Shown piece after piece: positions 1-8,199 of a DNA stretch of 64,000 nt. The stretch's first letter is position 1, and each line of letters starts with the position of its first letter. The notes beneath the pieces are model-generated. The model made no database searches and had not been told where the DNA came from. It saw only the letters and a list, made by a program, of their open reading frames with translations. Location: assembly GCA_036526135.1 (NCBI GenBank), contig DATCZA010000018.1, positions 140,711 to 204,710 on the forward strand, in the 5' to 3' direction. The position numbers were made by a program, and so were the translations under genes. Origin of the DNA: UBA2965 sp036526135 (GTDB lineage: Bacteria; Pseudomonadota; Gammaproteobacteria; Pseudomonadales; Azotimanducaceae).

Positions 1-87
1 CTTGCGCCTGAACTGCTGAGCAAACTTCACGATCTAGCCGATTTCCGAGCGGCTCAGCGAATCGAGGTGCGCGTCAGCGAATTCTGA
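1..87 (+). CDS. DUF721 (DciA-like) protein, C-terminal fragment
   Basis: An open frame enters from the left edge and stops at TGA 85-87, giving the last 28 residues of a protein (ends RIEVRVSEF). The pattern ELLxxLxxLxxFRxxxRIxVRV resembles the end of DUF721 proteins. In Pseudomonas-type genomes a DUF721 gene lies beside lpxC in convergent orientation, which is the arrangement here. DUF721 includes DciA, which helps load the replicative helicase; whether this copy does so cannot be judged from 28 residues. The 100 nt between it and lpxC hold no clear terminator. Confidence 0.55.
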   Translation, partial: LAPELLSKLHDLADFRAAQRIEVRVSEF

Positions 88-187
88 CAGGCGCCCGGTT
101 CCTTGTGCCCTCGGCTGTGACGATTATCCCCTCGACCCCAACCTCATTTTGAGACATGTCGGTCAAATTGGCCAATGAGTCTGCGAA

Positions 188-1102
188 TCAATTAGCAACC
201 ACGGGAGCGGCGAAGCCCGTCGGCGCGTCCGCTTCGTTTGCGAAGGTAACGATCTCGAAAGCCTCGGGGTCAGCTAGTAACCTGCGCAAAAGCGCATTGT
301 TGGATCCATGGCCTGATTTGTAGCCGCAGAACTCGCCGATCAGGCCACAGCCGAGCAGGTAGAGGTCGCCCACGGCGTCGAGAATCTTGTGCTTGACGAA
401 CTCGTCGGCCTGCCGGAGCCCCTCCCCGTTGAGGATGCGGTAGTCGTCCACCACCACCGCATTGTCGAGGCTCCCTCCCCGCGCGAGGTTCATGGATCGC
501 AGCTGTTCGTAATCGGCCAGAAAACCGAACGTACGCGCCCGCGACACCTCCTTGACGTAGGCAGTGTTGGAAAGATCCACCGTGGCTGAGCGTTCGTGCT
601 TGCGGAATACCGGGTGGTCGTAGACCAGGGTGTAGGAAACGCGGAACCCGTCGAACGGCTTGAGCTCCGCGACAACGTCTCCCTGCCGGAACGCCACCGC
701 CTTCTTTATGCGAACGAATCGTCTGGGCGCGGTCTGTTCCTCTACCCCGGCGGACTGGATGAGAAACACGAACGGCGCGGCGCTGCCGTCCATGATCGGC
801 AACTCCGGGGCGCTGACGTCCACGAAGGCATTGTCGATCCCGAGCCCGGCAAACGCCGACATGAGATGCTCGACCGTGGAAACGCTGACGGTGCCGTTGG
901 TCAGCGACGTCGCCATGGTGGTATCGCCCACGTTCTCCACCCGCGCCGGGAGCCTCGGCTCGCCGTCGAGATCGGTGCGCACAAAGACGATTCCCGTATC
1001 CACGGGGGCCGGGCGCAGGGTCAGAAAGACCTTGTCTCCCGTATGCAGACCAACGCCGGTGGCGCGGATCGAGTTCTTGAGCGTTTTCTGATTCAGCGCC
1101 AT
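188..1102 (-). CDS. lpxC: UDP-3-O-acyl-N-acetylglucosamine deacetylase LpxC
   Basis: Zinc-dependent cytoplasmic deacetylase that carries out the committed step of lipid A synthesis. The 304-residue product matches the family length, and the key residues fall at E. coli numbering: E78-H79 in the TVEHL motif, H238 and D242 in HKILD, and H265 in KSGHGSNN. The start ATG is preceded by AAGGA at an 8-nt spacing. The gene follows ftsZ, as in other gammaproteobacteria, but after a 202-nt gap holding its own promoter candidate and a leader hairpin. E. coli LpxC is turned over by FtsH through its C-terminal tail; the tail here ends in AAPVVAN and I cannot tell whether that control applies. Confidence 0.98.
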   Translation of the reverse strand: MALNQKTLKNSIRATGVGLHTGDKVFLTLRPAPVDTGIVFVRTDLDGEPRLPARVENVGDTTMATSLTNGTVSVSTVEHLMSAFAGLGIDNAFVDVSAPELPIMDGSAAPFVFLIQSAGVEEQTAPRRFVRIKKAVAFRQGDVVAELKPFDGFRVSYTLVYDHPVFRKHERSATVDLSNTAYVKEVSRARTFGFLADYEQLRSMNLARGGSLDNAVVVDDYRILNGEGLRQADEFVKHKILDAVGDLYLLGCGLIGEFCGYKSGHGSNNALLRRLLADPEAFEIVTFANEADAPTGFAAPVVAN

Positions 1103-1221
1103 GTTGCCCGTCCTTCAGGCCAGGGCCCCTGCAAGAAGCCGCGAATCGCGCTCCTTCTTCCTCTTTTACGCAAAGCGCTCCCCGCGCACACGCCCTTTCG
1201 AGCCTGTGCACCGACCGGCAC

Positions 1222-1246
1222 CCGGCAGAAGGGGATCATCTGCCGG
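1222..1246 (-). repeat. Inverted repeat (stem-loop) in the lpxC leader
   Basis: Perfect 8-bp arms CCGGCAGA and TCTGCCGG flank a 9-nt loop. No T-run follows on either strand, so this is not a standard rho-independent terminator. It would lie at the extreme 5' end of the predicted lpxC transcript, where a stem can protect the mRNA or bind a regulator. Confidence 0.5.
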
Positions 1247-1256
1247 CCGGCGCTAA

Positions 1257-1285
1257 ATTATGGCAGCCGGCAGCCGGTAAGTCAC
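1257..1285 (-). promoter_or_regulatory. Candidate sigma70 promoter of lpxC
   Basis: On the minus strand the -35 hexamer GTGACT (1280-1285) and the -10 hexamer CATAAT (1257-1262, five of six consensus) are 17 bp apart, immediately upstream of the long lpxC leader. Start of transcription would be near 1250, giving a leader of about 148 nt. Sequence match only. Confidence 0.5.
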
Positions 1286-1304
1286 ACGTTTCACCCGGGC
1301 ACGT

Positions 1305-2453
1305 TCAGTCGGCCTGGCGACGCAGGAAAGCCGGAATGTCCAGATAGTCCAGATCCTGAGTGTCCAGATCCTCTGCAAGGTTGTCCTTATGCAGAGCCTG
1401 GTTGTGACGCTTGTAAGTCGGCTGGTCCAGATCCCGGTAGTCGATCTGCCCCTGGATGACCTCCTCGATCACCGTGTTGTCGATGACCACATTGGGTCTT
1501 GCCGGCTCGCCGAGCCCCGTGGCCACCACGGTGACCTTCAGCTCGTCGCCCAGATCCTGATCAATGACCGTCCCCACCACGACGGTGGCCTGCTCGGAGG
1601 CAAACTCGTTGATGATGTCGCCCACGTCGGAGTACTCGCCGATGGTGAGATCCGGCCCGGCAGAGACGTTGACCAGAATGCCTCTCGCGCCGTGCAGATC
1701 CACGTCCTCGAGCAGAGGCGAGCGGATTGCCGCTTCCGCCGCGTCGCGCGCGCGATTGTCTCCCGTTCCCCGGCCCGTGCCCATCATGGCCATGCCCATC
1801 TCCGACATGACCGTCCGCACGTCGGCAAAATCCACGTTGATGATTCCCGGCCGGATGATGAGGTCGGCAATCCCCTGCACGGCCCCGAGCAGCACGTCGT
1901 TGGCCGCACCGAACGCATCCAGCATGGTGGTTCGCTCCCCGAGCACGGCAAGGAGCTTTTCGTTGGGTATGGTGATCAGGGAATCGACGGTCTCACGCAG
2001 CTCCGCGATCCCGCGATCGGCGACGTCCGAGCGCTTTTCGAACTTGAAAGGCCGGGTGACCACCGCGACGGTCAGGATGTTCAGCTCACGGGCCACTTCC
2101 GCGACCACGGGCGCAGCTCCGGTTCCCGTGCCGCCTCCCATCCCGGCGGTGATGAACACCATGTCCGCCCCGACCAGCACCTCACCCAGACGATCCCGAT
2201 CCTCGATGGCGGCCTGCCGCCCGATGTCGGGATTCGCGCCGGCGCCGAGGCCTTTGGTGATATTGCTCCCGATCTGCAGAATTGTCTTCGCGTCGAGGTG
2301 CTTCAGAGCCTGGGCATCGGTATTGGCGGCGATGAAATCCACCCCCTCTACCTGCCTGCTCAACATGTGCTGGACGGCGTTGCCACCGCCGCCTCCCACT
2401 CCGACGACCTTGATCACCGCGCTCTGCGGGGCACTGTCTACCAGTTCAAACAT
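1305..2453 (-). CDS. ftsZ: Cell division protein FtsZ
   Basis: Tubulin-like GTPase that forms the Z ring. The 382-residue product has the tubulin signature GGGTGTG at 106-112, the T7 synergy loop NVDFADV at 206-212, and the C-terminal conserved peptide DIPAFLRRQAD used to bind FtsA and ZipA. The linker before that peptide is short and acidic. A strong ribosome site (AGGAG) precedes the ATG. It is the last gene of the dcw operon, 13 nt after ftsA. Confidence 0.99.
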   Translation of the reverse strand: MFELVDSAPQSAVIKVVGVGGGGGNAVQHMLSRQVEGVDFIAANTDAQALKHLDAKTILQIGSNITKGLGAGANPDIGRQAAIEDRDRLGEVLVGADMVFITAGMGGGTGTGAAPVVAEVARELNILTVAVVTRPFKFEKRSDVADRGIAELRETVDSLITIPNEKLLAVLGERTTMLDAFGAANDVLLGAVQGIADLIIRPGIINVDFADVRTVMSEMGMAMMGTGRGTGDNRARDAAEAAIRSPLLEDVDLHGARGILVNVSAGPDLTIGEYSDVGDIINEFASEQATVVVGTVIDQDLGDELKVTVVATGLGEPARPNVVIDNTVIEEVIQGQIDYRDLDQPTYKRHNQALHKDNLAEDLDTQDLDYLDIPAFLRRQAD

Positions 2454-2466
2454 CCTGATCTCCTAA

Positions 2467-3696
2467 CTAGAAATTGTCGCTCAACCACTTTTTCATTCGG
2501 CCGAAAGCACCCTTGCCCCGAAGCCTTCCGCGACCGGGCATCTCCCGCTCCCTCTCCCTGCCGTACTGCAACAGGCCGACGCCGGTCGCGTATACGGGAT
2601 TTCTCACGATGTCCTTCAGACCCGCCACGTCACGTGGCGCGCCCAGGCTGACCGGCATGTGGAAGATCTCTTCCGCAAGCTCGACAACCCCCTCCATCTT
2701 CGACGCTCCCCCGGTGAGCACGATGCCCGCGGCGATGAGGTCTTCGAACCCGCTACGCCGCAGCTCCGCCTGTATCAGCGTGAACAGCTCGTCGTAGCGG
2801 GGCTCCACCACCTCCGCAAGCGCCTGGCGCGACAGCTCTTTGGCTGGCTTGTCGCCGACCCCGGGAACCTTGATGGTTTCATCGGGACCGGCGAGCTGCG
2901 TCAGCGCGCAGGCATATCTGATCTTGATCTCCTCTGCGTTCTGCGTGGGCGTTCGCAGCGCCATGGCAATGTCGTTGGTGACTTGGTCACCGGCGATGGG
3001 GATCACCGCCGTGTGACGAATGGCGCCGCCCGTGAACACCGCGATGTCCGTGGTGCCGCCGCCTATGTCCACCAGGCAGACGCCCAGGTCGCGCTCGTCG
3101 TCCGTAAGCACGGAGTAGCTCGAGGCAAGCTGCTCGAGAATGATGTCGTTGACGGTCAGGCCACACCGCACGATGCACTTCTCGATGTTCTGCGCGGCGT
3201 TCACGGCGCAGGTGACCAGATGCACTTTGGCTTCGAGCCGCACCCCCGACATCCCGAGGGGCTCTTTCACCCCCTCCTGGTTGTCGATGACGTATTCCTG
3301 GGGAAGGATGTGCAGAATCTTCTGGTCCGCCGGGATGGCCATGGCCTGGGCCGCATCGATCACCCGGTCCACGTCCTGGGGATAGACCTCGCGGTCCCGC
3401 ACGGCGACGATCCCGTGGGAGTTGATGCTTCGTATGTGACTGCCGGCGATGCCCGCGTAGACGTTCTCGATGTGGCAGCCGGCCATGAGCTCGGCCTCCT
3501 CCACGGCGCGCTGGATGGACTGCACGGTGGATTCGATGTTCACCACCACGCCTTTCTTCAATCCCCGTGATGGGTGCGTTCCGAGCCCGATGATCTCGAG
3601 CTCCCCTTCGAGGTTGAGCTCGGCCACGATGGCGGCCACCTTGCTCGTGCCGATGTCGAGACCGACGATTCGGGTCAGCTCACTGTCAGATGCCAT
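2467..3696 (-). CDS. ftsA: Cell division protein FtsA
   Basis: Actin-family ATPase that tethers FtsZ to the inner membrane. The start giving MASDSELTRIVGLDIGTSK is chosen because the family begins close to the phosphate-1 motif GLDIGTSKV. The phosphate-2 motif DIGGGTTDIAV and adenosine motif TGGASKMEG are present. The C-terminus GRMKKWLSDNF is the amphipathic membrane-targeting helix. The product is 409 residues and its start overlaps the ftsQ end by 11 nt, consistent with translational coupling. Confidence 0.98.
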   Translation of the reverse strand: MASDSELTRIVGLDIGTSKVAAIVAELNLEGELEIIGLGTHPSRGLKKGVVVNIESTVQSIQRAVEEAELMAGCHIENVYAGIAGSHIRSINSHGIVAVRDREVYPQDVDRVIDAAQAMAIPADQKILHILPQEYVIDNQEGVKEPLGMSGVRLEAKVHLVTCAVNAAQNIEKCIVRCGLTVNDIILEQLASSYSVLTDDERDLGVCLVDIGGGTTDIAVFTGGAIRHTAVIPIAGDQVTNDIAMALRTPTQNAEEIKIRYACALTQLAGPDETIKVPGVGDKPAKELSRQALAEVVEPRYDELFTLIQAELRRSGFEDLIAAGIVLTGGASKMEGVVELAEEIFHMPVSLGAPRDVAGLKDIVRNPVYATGVGLLQYGREREREMPGRGRLRGKGAFGRMKKWLSDNF

Positions 3697-4390
3697 TTGC
3701 TGTGGGTTCCTCGTATGCAAGGAGCGGATCTTTCCAACCAACCGCGAGACCGCCGGTATACCGCGCATCGACGTAGTCGACGGTCTCGATGCGGTCCTTC
3801 AACGCCCGTTCGTAGACGATGCCGAATCGGGCGATTCGCTGGGCGATATCCCGGTCGCCCAGCGCAACCCGAAGACCGCCGCGAAGCTCGACTTCCCACT
3901 CGCCGAGGGACGTCTGCCTGAGCGCCGAGATGCGTCTTCCCGCGCCCGGCAGGGACTCCTGCAGCAGCAGATAGACTTCCAGCGCGCTGCGCGGGCTGGC
4001 CAGCGCGCAGTCGAAGACGGGCAGCGCGGCGGGCGCGTCCGGGATCGCGATCACCCGGCCGTTGCTGGTGAGGTGAGCACCGTCGCCCCAGACCGCGACA
4101 GGAACATCCTTGTCGACGGCAATGTCGAGCCCCGGAGGCCATACGCGGCGGACCGTCACGCGACGCGTCCAGGAAAGGCTCCGCAGCCGGTCACGCACCT
4201 CGGCGAGATCCACGCTCAGCAGGCCCGCATCGAGGCCGGTGAGCACCGCCGCCTCGATCTGCTGCTGCTCCCCGGGGGTGAGCTCGCCGATGACGCGCAC
4301 GTTCTCGATGGGCCGATCCATTTGCCACACCAGCGCAGCCACCACGGCCCCGGCCAGCACAATCAGGAGCACGGCGGACACCCTACGCAT
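3686..4390 (-). CDS. ftsQ: Cell division protein FtsQ
   Basis: Bitopic divisome protein that links FtsB/FtsL to the ring. The 234-residue product has a short cytoplasmic N-terminus, one membrane segment at about 5-22, then a POTRA-like domain (VRVIGELTPGEQQQI) and a beta domain ending in the conserved region IETVDYVDARYTGGLAVGW. It overlaps the murC end by 8 nt. ddlB, and murB where present, normally lie between murC and ftsQ but are absent here. Confidence 0.95.
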   Translation of the reverse strand: MRRVSAVLLIVLAGAVVAALVWQMDRPIENVRVIGELTPGEQQQIEAAVLTGLDAGLLSVDLAEVRDRLRSLSWTRRVTVRRVWPPGLDIAVDKDVPVAVWGDGAHLTSNGRVIAIPDAPAALPVFDCALASPRSALEVYLLLQESLPGAGRRISALRQTSLGEWEVELRGGLRVALGDRDIAQRIARFGIVYERALKDRIETVDYVDARYTGGLAVGWKDPLLAYEEPTANGI

Positions 4391-5798
4391 CCGTCACCTC
4401 CTTGAGGCTCAGCGAGATCTGGTTGACGCTGCCGGCCCCCTGAACGAGCACCACGTCGCCATCCCGGACGATGTCGGGCAGGAGCCCCAGGGCTTCCTCG
4501 GGGTCGGCGGCGTAGGTGGGGTTGACGAGCCCGCGCTGCCGCAGGCCCTGGCACAACGCCTTGCCGTCCGCGCCAGGTATGGGTTCCTCGCCCGCCGCGT
4601 AAACCTCCAGCAGCACGAGGGCGTCCACCTCGGAGAGAACTCTCACGAAATCGTCGTAAAGATCCCTGGTACGGGTGAACCGGTGCGGCTGATAGACCAT
4701 GACGAGCCGCCGATCGGGCCAGACGCGGCGCGCGGTCTGAATCACTGCGGCCACTTCGGAAGGATGGTGGCCGTAGTCGTCGACCATCGTGACGCGGGCG
4801 CAGCCCACCGGCGTCTGCGCGAAAACCTCGAACCGCCGGCCCACGCCGCGGAACTGCGACAGGCCGGCGACGATGGCCTCGTCCGGTATGCCTTCGTCGG
4901 TGGCGACCGCTGCCGCCGCGAGCGCGTTGAGCACGTTGTGCTCGCCGGGAACGGCCAGGGAGATCTCCAGGTCACCGTGACCGTCGGGACGCTCGGCGAC
5001 GAAACGCCACGATGCGCCGTTCACGTCGAGATCCCGGGCGCGGTAGTCGCCGTCCTCCGCGAAGCCGTAAGTCAGCATGGGCCGGGCAAGCTCGGGCAGA
5101 ACGTCGCGCACGTTCGCATCGTCCGTGCACAGCACGACGCTTCCGTAGAAGGGCAGACGGTGCACGAACCGCACGAACGCGCCGCGCAGCTCGGCAAAGT
5201 CGTTGTGGTAGGTGCCCATGTGATCCCGGTCGATGTTGGTGATCACGGCCTGCATGGGTTTGAGGTGAAGAAACGACGCGTCGCTTTCGTCGGCTTCCGC
5301 AATCAGGTACCGGCCGGCGCCCAGCTGCGCATTGGTTCCCGTGCTGTTGAGCAAACCGCCGATGACGAAGGTGGGGTCCAGGCCCGCGGTCTGGAATATG
5401 GCCGTGATCAGGCTGGTAGTGGTCGTCTTGCCGTGGGTTCCGGCGACGGCAATGCCGTGACGATAGCGCATGAGCTCCCCGAGCATCTCCGCCCGCGCCA
5501 CGACCGGTATCCGCCGCGCGTGAGCGGCGCGAAGCTCAGGGTTGTCTCCCGCGACCGCGCTGGATACCACGACCACGTCCTTGCCCTCGACGTGCCCCGC
5601 AGCATGGCCCACATGGACGGTTGCGCCGAGCCGTTCCAGTCGCGCCGTGGTCTCCGACGCGCGAAGGTCTGATCCCGACACCTGGTATCCCTGGTTGAGA
5701 AGCACCTCGGCAATGCCGCACATGCCGGCACCGCCAATGCCCACGAAGTGAATGCGCCGCACCCGGCGCATCTCCGGCACGTAGTACGACTCAGCCAC
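4383..5798 (-). CDS. murC: UDP-N-acetylmuramate--L-alanine ligase MurC
   Basis: Adds the first amino acid (L-Ala) to UDP-MurNAc in the cytoplasm. The GTG start at 5798 is chosen because GGAGG lies about 9 nt upstream and it gives the family N-terminus VPEMRRVRRIHFVGIGG. The nucleotide-binding GxGGxGM motif, the ATP motif GTHGKTTTTS and the C-terminal domain are present; the product is 471 residues. It overlaps ftsW by 8 nt and ftsQ by 8 nt. murG normally lies between ftsW and murC and is absent. Confidence 0.97.
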   Translation of the reverse strand: MAESYYVPEMRRVRRIHFVGIGGAGMCGIAEVLLNQGYQVSGSDLRASETTARLERLGATVHVGHAAGHVEGKDVVVVSSAVAGDNPELRAAHARRIPVVARAEMLGELMRYRHGIAVAGTHGKTTTTSLITAIFQTAGLDPTFVIGGLLNSTGTNAQLGAGRYLIAEADESDASFLHLKPMQAVITNIDRDHMGTYHNDFAELRGAFVRFVHRLPFYGSVVLCTDDANVRDVLPELARPMLTYGFAEDGDYRARDLDVNGASWRFVAERPDGHGDLEISLAVPGEHNVLNALAAAAVATDEGIPDEAIVAGLSQFRGVGRRFEVFAQTPVGCARVTMVDDYGHHPSEVAAVIQTARRVWPDRRLVMVYQPHRFTRTRDLYDDFVRVLSEVDALVLLEVYAAGEEPIPGADGKALCQGLRQRGLVNPTYAADPEEALGLLPDIVRDGDVVLVQGAGSVNQISLSLKEVTDA

Positions 5799-6876
5799 GG
5801 CCTTTCGCCTCCATCTGGGCCCGGAACGCGAGCCCCAGCATGGTGCTGCACACCAGCAGGCTGTTACCACCGAAGCTCACGAATGGCAGCGTGAGGCCTT
5901 TGGTCGGCAACATCCCGGTGTTGACGCCCATATTGACAAGGCACTGCACGCCCAACAGCAGGCCGACGCCGTAGGTGAGGTAGCCGGCGAAGTATCTTTC
6001 TTCCGCCACCGCCCGACCGGCTATGAGCAGCACCCTGGCGATCAGCGTGCCGAACAGAACGACCACCGCGACGGTGCCCAGCAGGCCGAGCTCCTCGGCA
6101 ATCACGGCGAATATGAAGTCGTTGTGCGCTTCCGGCAGGTAGAAGAGTTTCTGGATACCCTCGCCAAGACCGAGCCCGGTGACCTCTCCACGCCCGAAGG
6201 CGATCAGCGCCTGGGTGAGCTGGTAGCCGCTGCCGAAGGCGAACGACCACGGGTCCGTGAAGCTCACCAGCCTCTGCATGCGGTAGGGCTGCAGCAGCGC
6301 AAGGGCGGCCAGCAGCAGAGCCGCGACCACGACGAGCAGGAGAAAGTGACGAAGCCGGGTGCCCGCGACGAAGAGCATCCCGCAGACGGCGGCGCCGAGA
6401 ACCACGACGGAGCCGAAGTCGGGCTCCATGAGCAGCAGCAGCGCGACGATGGCCACCATCATGAGCGGCCGCAGCAGCGCGATGGAGCTCTCCCGCACCG
6501 CTTCGTCAAAGCGGGCCAGATAGCCGGCCACGTAGACCAGCACCAGGAGCTTGGCGAACTCTGACGCCTGCAGCGTGAAGGCGCCAAGCCCTATCCAGCG
6601 CCGCGCGCCGTTCACCTCGACGCCGATGCCGGGAACCAGCACCAGGATGCAGAGAATCACCGCGAGGCCCCAGGCGAGGTGGTGGCAACGCTGCCAAACG
6701 GCGAGCGGCACCGCGAGCACGACGCCGAACGCGGTCAGGCTGACGAGCAGGAAGATGCCGTGCTTCCAGACCAGGCTTTCACTGATGGCGACGGCGGCGG
6801 AGGCCACCATGACCGTGCCCAGCACTAGGATGAGCAGCCAGGACAGCAGGAGCGTCATGTCGAGCCTCGCCGTCAT
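5791..6876 (-). CDS. ftsW: Septal peptidoglycan glycosyltransferase FtsW
   Basis: SEDS-family membrane polymerase that works with FtsI at the septum. The 361-residue product is nearly all membrane helices and carries the SEDS signatures GSGYQLTQALIA, GLGLGEGIQKL and PEAHNDFIFAVIAEELG, the last holding the catalytic Asp. It is shorter than the roughly 414-residue E. coli protein, mainly because the cytoplasmic N-terminal tail is missing. Its ATG overlaps the murD stop by 4 nt. FtsW is favoured over RodA by its place in the dcw cluster. Confidence 0.97.
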   Translation of the reverse strand: MTARLDMTLLLSWLLILVLGTVMVASAAVAISESLVWKHGIFLLVSLTAFGVVLAVPLAVWQRCHHLAWGLAVILCILVLVPGIGVEVNGARRWIGLGAFTLQASEFAKLLVLVYVAGYLARFDEAVRESSIALLRPLMMVAIVALLLLMEPDFGSVVVLGAAVCGMLFVAGTRLRHFLLLVVVAALLLAALALLQPYRMQRLVSFTDPWSFAFGSGYQLTQALIAFGRGEVTGLGLGEGIQKLFYLPEAHNDFIFAVIAEELGLLGTVAVVVLFGTLIARVLLIAGRAVAEERYFAGYLTYGVGLLLGVQCLVNMGVNTGMLPTKGLTLPFVSFGGNSLLVCSTMLGLAFRAQMEAKGRG

Positions 6877-8180
6877 GCCGCGAACTCCATGACCGCCGCC
6901 GCGAAGCGCTCACCGCGATCGGCGAAGTTCTCGAACATGTCCAGGCTGGCGCAGGCGGGGGAAAGCAGGACCAGATCGCCGGGACCCGCCGCGTTGCGGG
7001 CCGCGACCACCGCGGCCTCCAGGGTATCCACTCTGACGAGCGGAACGGCGCCGTCCAGAGCCCGAGCCATGGCGTCGGCATCCACGCCGAGCAGAACGGC
7101 CGTCTTCACGTAGCGCGAGACCGGCTCCCGCAGAGCGGTGAAATCCGCACCCTTGCCGTCCCCGCCCGCAATCAGTATCAGCGATCCCCCGGAGGACTCT
7201 CCCAGGCCCTGCAGCGCCGCGACGGTGGCGCCGACGTTCGTCGCCTTGGAGTCGTTCACGTAGCTCACGCCACCGGCCTCGGCGACCAGCTGGCAGCGGT
7301 GCGGCAGCCCGCGAAAGCTCGATACCGCTCCCGCCAGCGATTGAAGATCTGCACGCGGGTGCCAGGCGAGCGCACAGGCAGCGAGCACGTTCAACTCGTT
7401 GTGCCGGCCGGACAGCGGAAGCGCTTCCACCGGCAGCACAGCGCGCTCGCCACGGGCGAGCACTCCGTCGACGACGCCCCAATCACCCTCGCCCGGCGCA
7501 TCGCCGCCGAAGGTGACCAGCTCATCCACGTCGTGCTGAGGAAAGGTGAGGGGGTCCGCCCGGTTGGCTACGGCCCGCCCGCAATCCCGATAGACGCGCT
7601 GCTTGCTGGCCGCGTACTCGGCAAGGCTGCGGTGTCGGTCCAGATGGTCTTCGGTGACGTTGAGGATGGTCGCTGCGCTGAACCGCCAGGGGCGAAGACG
7701 CTCCAGCTGGAAGCTGGAGAGCTCGAGCACGTAGCTGTCGCAGGCCTCGTCGAGAAGGGAAAGCGCCGGCTCACCGAGATTGCCGCCGACGCCCGGATTG
7801 CCGCCCGTGGCACGCAGGAGGTGGCCCATCAGCGCTGTGACCGTGCTCTTGCCGTTGGTTCCCGTGATCGCGGTGATGGGCGCTTGCGCCGCTTCGCAGA
7901 AGAGGTCGATGTCGCTGGCGAGTTCCGCGCCGGCCGCGCGCGCCGCTCTGACCAGGCAGCTGTCCAGCTCCACCCCAGGGCTGACGATCACGCGGTCGAC
8001 GCCCGCGAAGTCAAAGCCCGCCAGGCCGAAGTGAAACTCCGTGTCCGGATAGTCGGGCACGACGCCGGCATGGGGCGGTTCGGCACGGGTATCGAGCACC
8101 ACCAGCTCGTCCTCGCCGTGGAGGTACTCCAGGCAGGAGAGGCCGGTTACGCCTAAGCCGATGATCGCTGTCCTTTTCAA
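6873..8180 (-). CDS. murD: UDP-N-acetylmuramoylalanine--D-glutamate ligase MurD
   Basis: Adds D-Glu to the muramyl peptide. The start is TTG at 8180, 19 nt after the mraY stop; no ATG or GTG fits upstream of the N-terminal motif AIIGLGVTGLS. ATP-binding GTNGKSTVTALMG, the substrate region NVTEDHLDRH and the C-terminal motif LLSPACASLDMF are all present. The 435-residue product is full length. Confidence 0.97.
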   Translation of the reverse strand: MKRTAIIGLGVTGLSCLEYLHGEDELVVLDTRAEPPHAGVVPDYPDTEFHFGLAGFDFAGVDRVIVSPGVELDSCLVRAARAAGAELASDIDLFCEAAQAPITAITGTNGKSTVTALMGHLLRATGGNPGVGGNLGEPALSLLDEACDSYVLELSSFQLERLRPWRFSAATILNVTEDHLDRHRSLAEYAASKQRVYRDCGRAVANRADPLTFPQHDVDELVTFGGDAPGEGDWGVVDGVLARGERAVLPVEALPLSGRHNELNVLAACALAWHPRADLQSLAGAVSSFRGLPHRCQLVAEAGGVSYVNDSKATNVGATVAALQGLGESSGGSLILIAGGDGKGADFTALREPVSRYVKTAVLLGVDADAMARALDGAVPLVRVDTLEAAVVAARNAAGPGDLVLLSPACASLDMFENFADRGERFAAAVMEFAA

Positions 8181-8199
8181 TCTGGCTGATCCGTGTCCG

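Noticed and set aside
4110..5672. 520-codon open frame on the plus strand opposite murC and ftsQ
   Set aside because: Antisense shadow of GC-rich coding sequence; the product shows no domain, while the minus strand encodes clear MurC and FtsQ.
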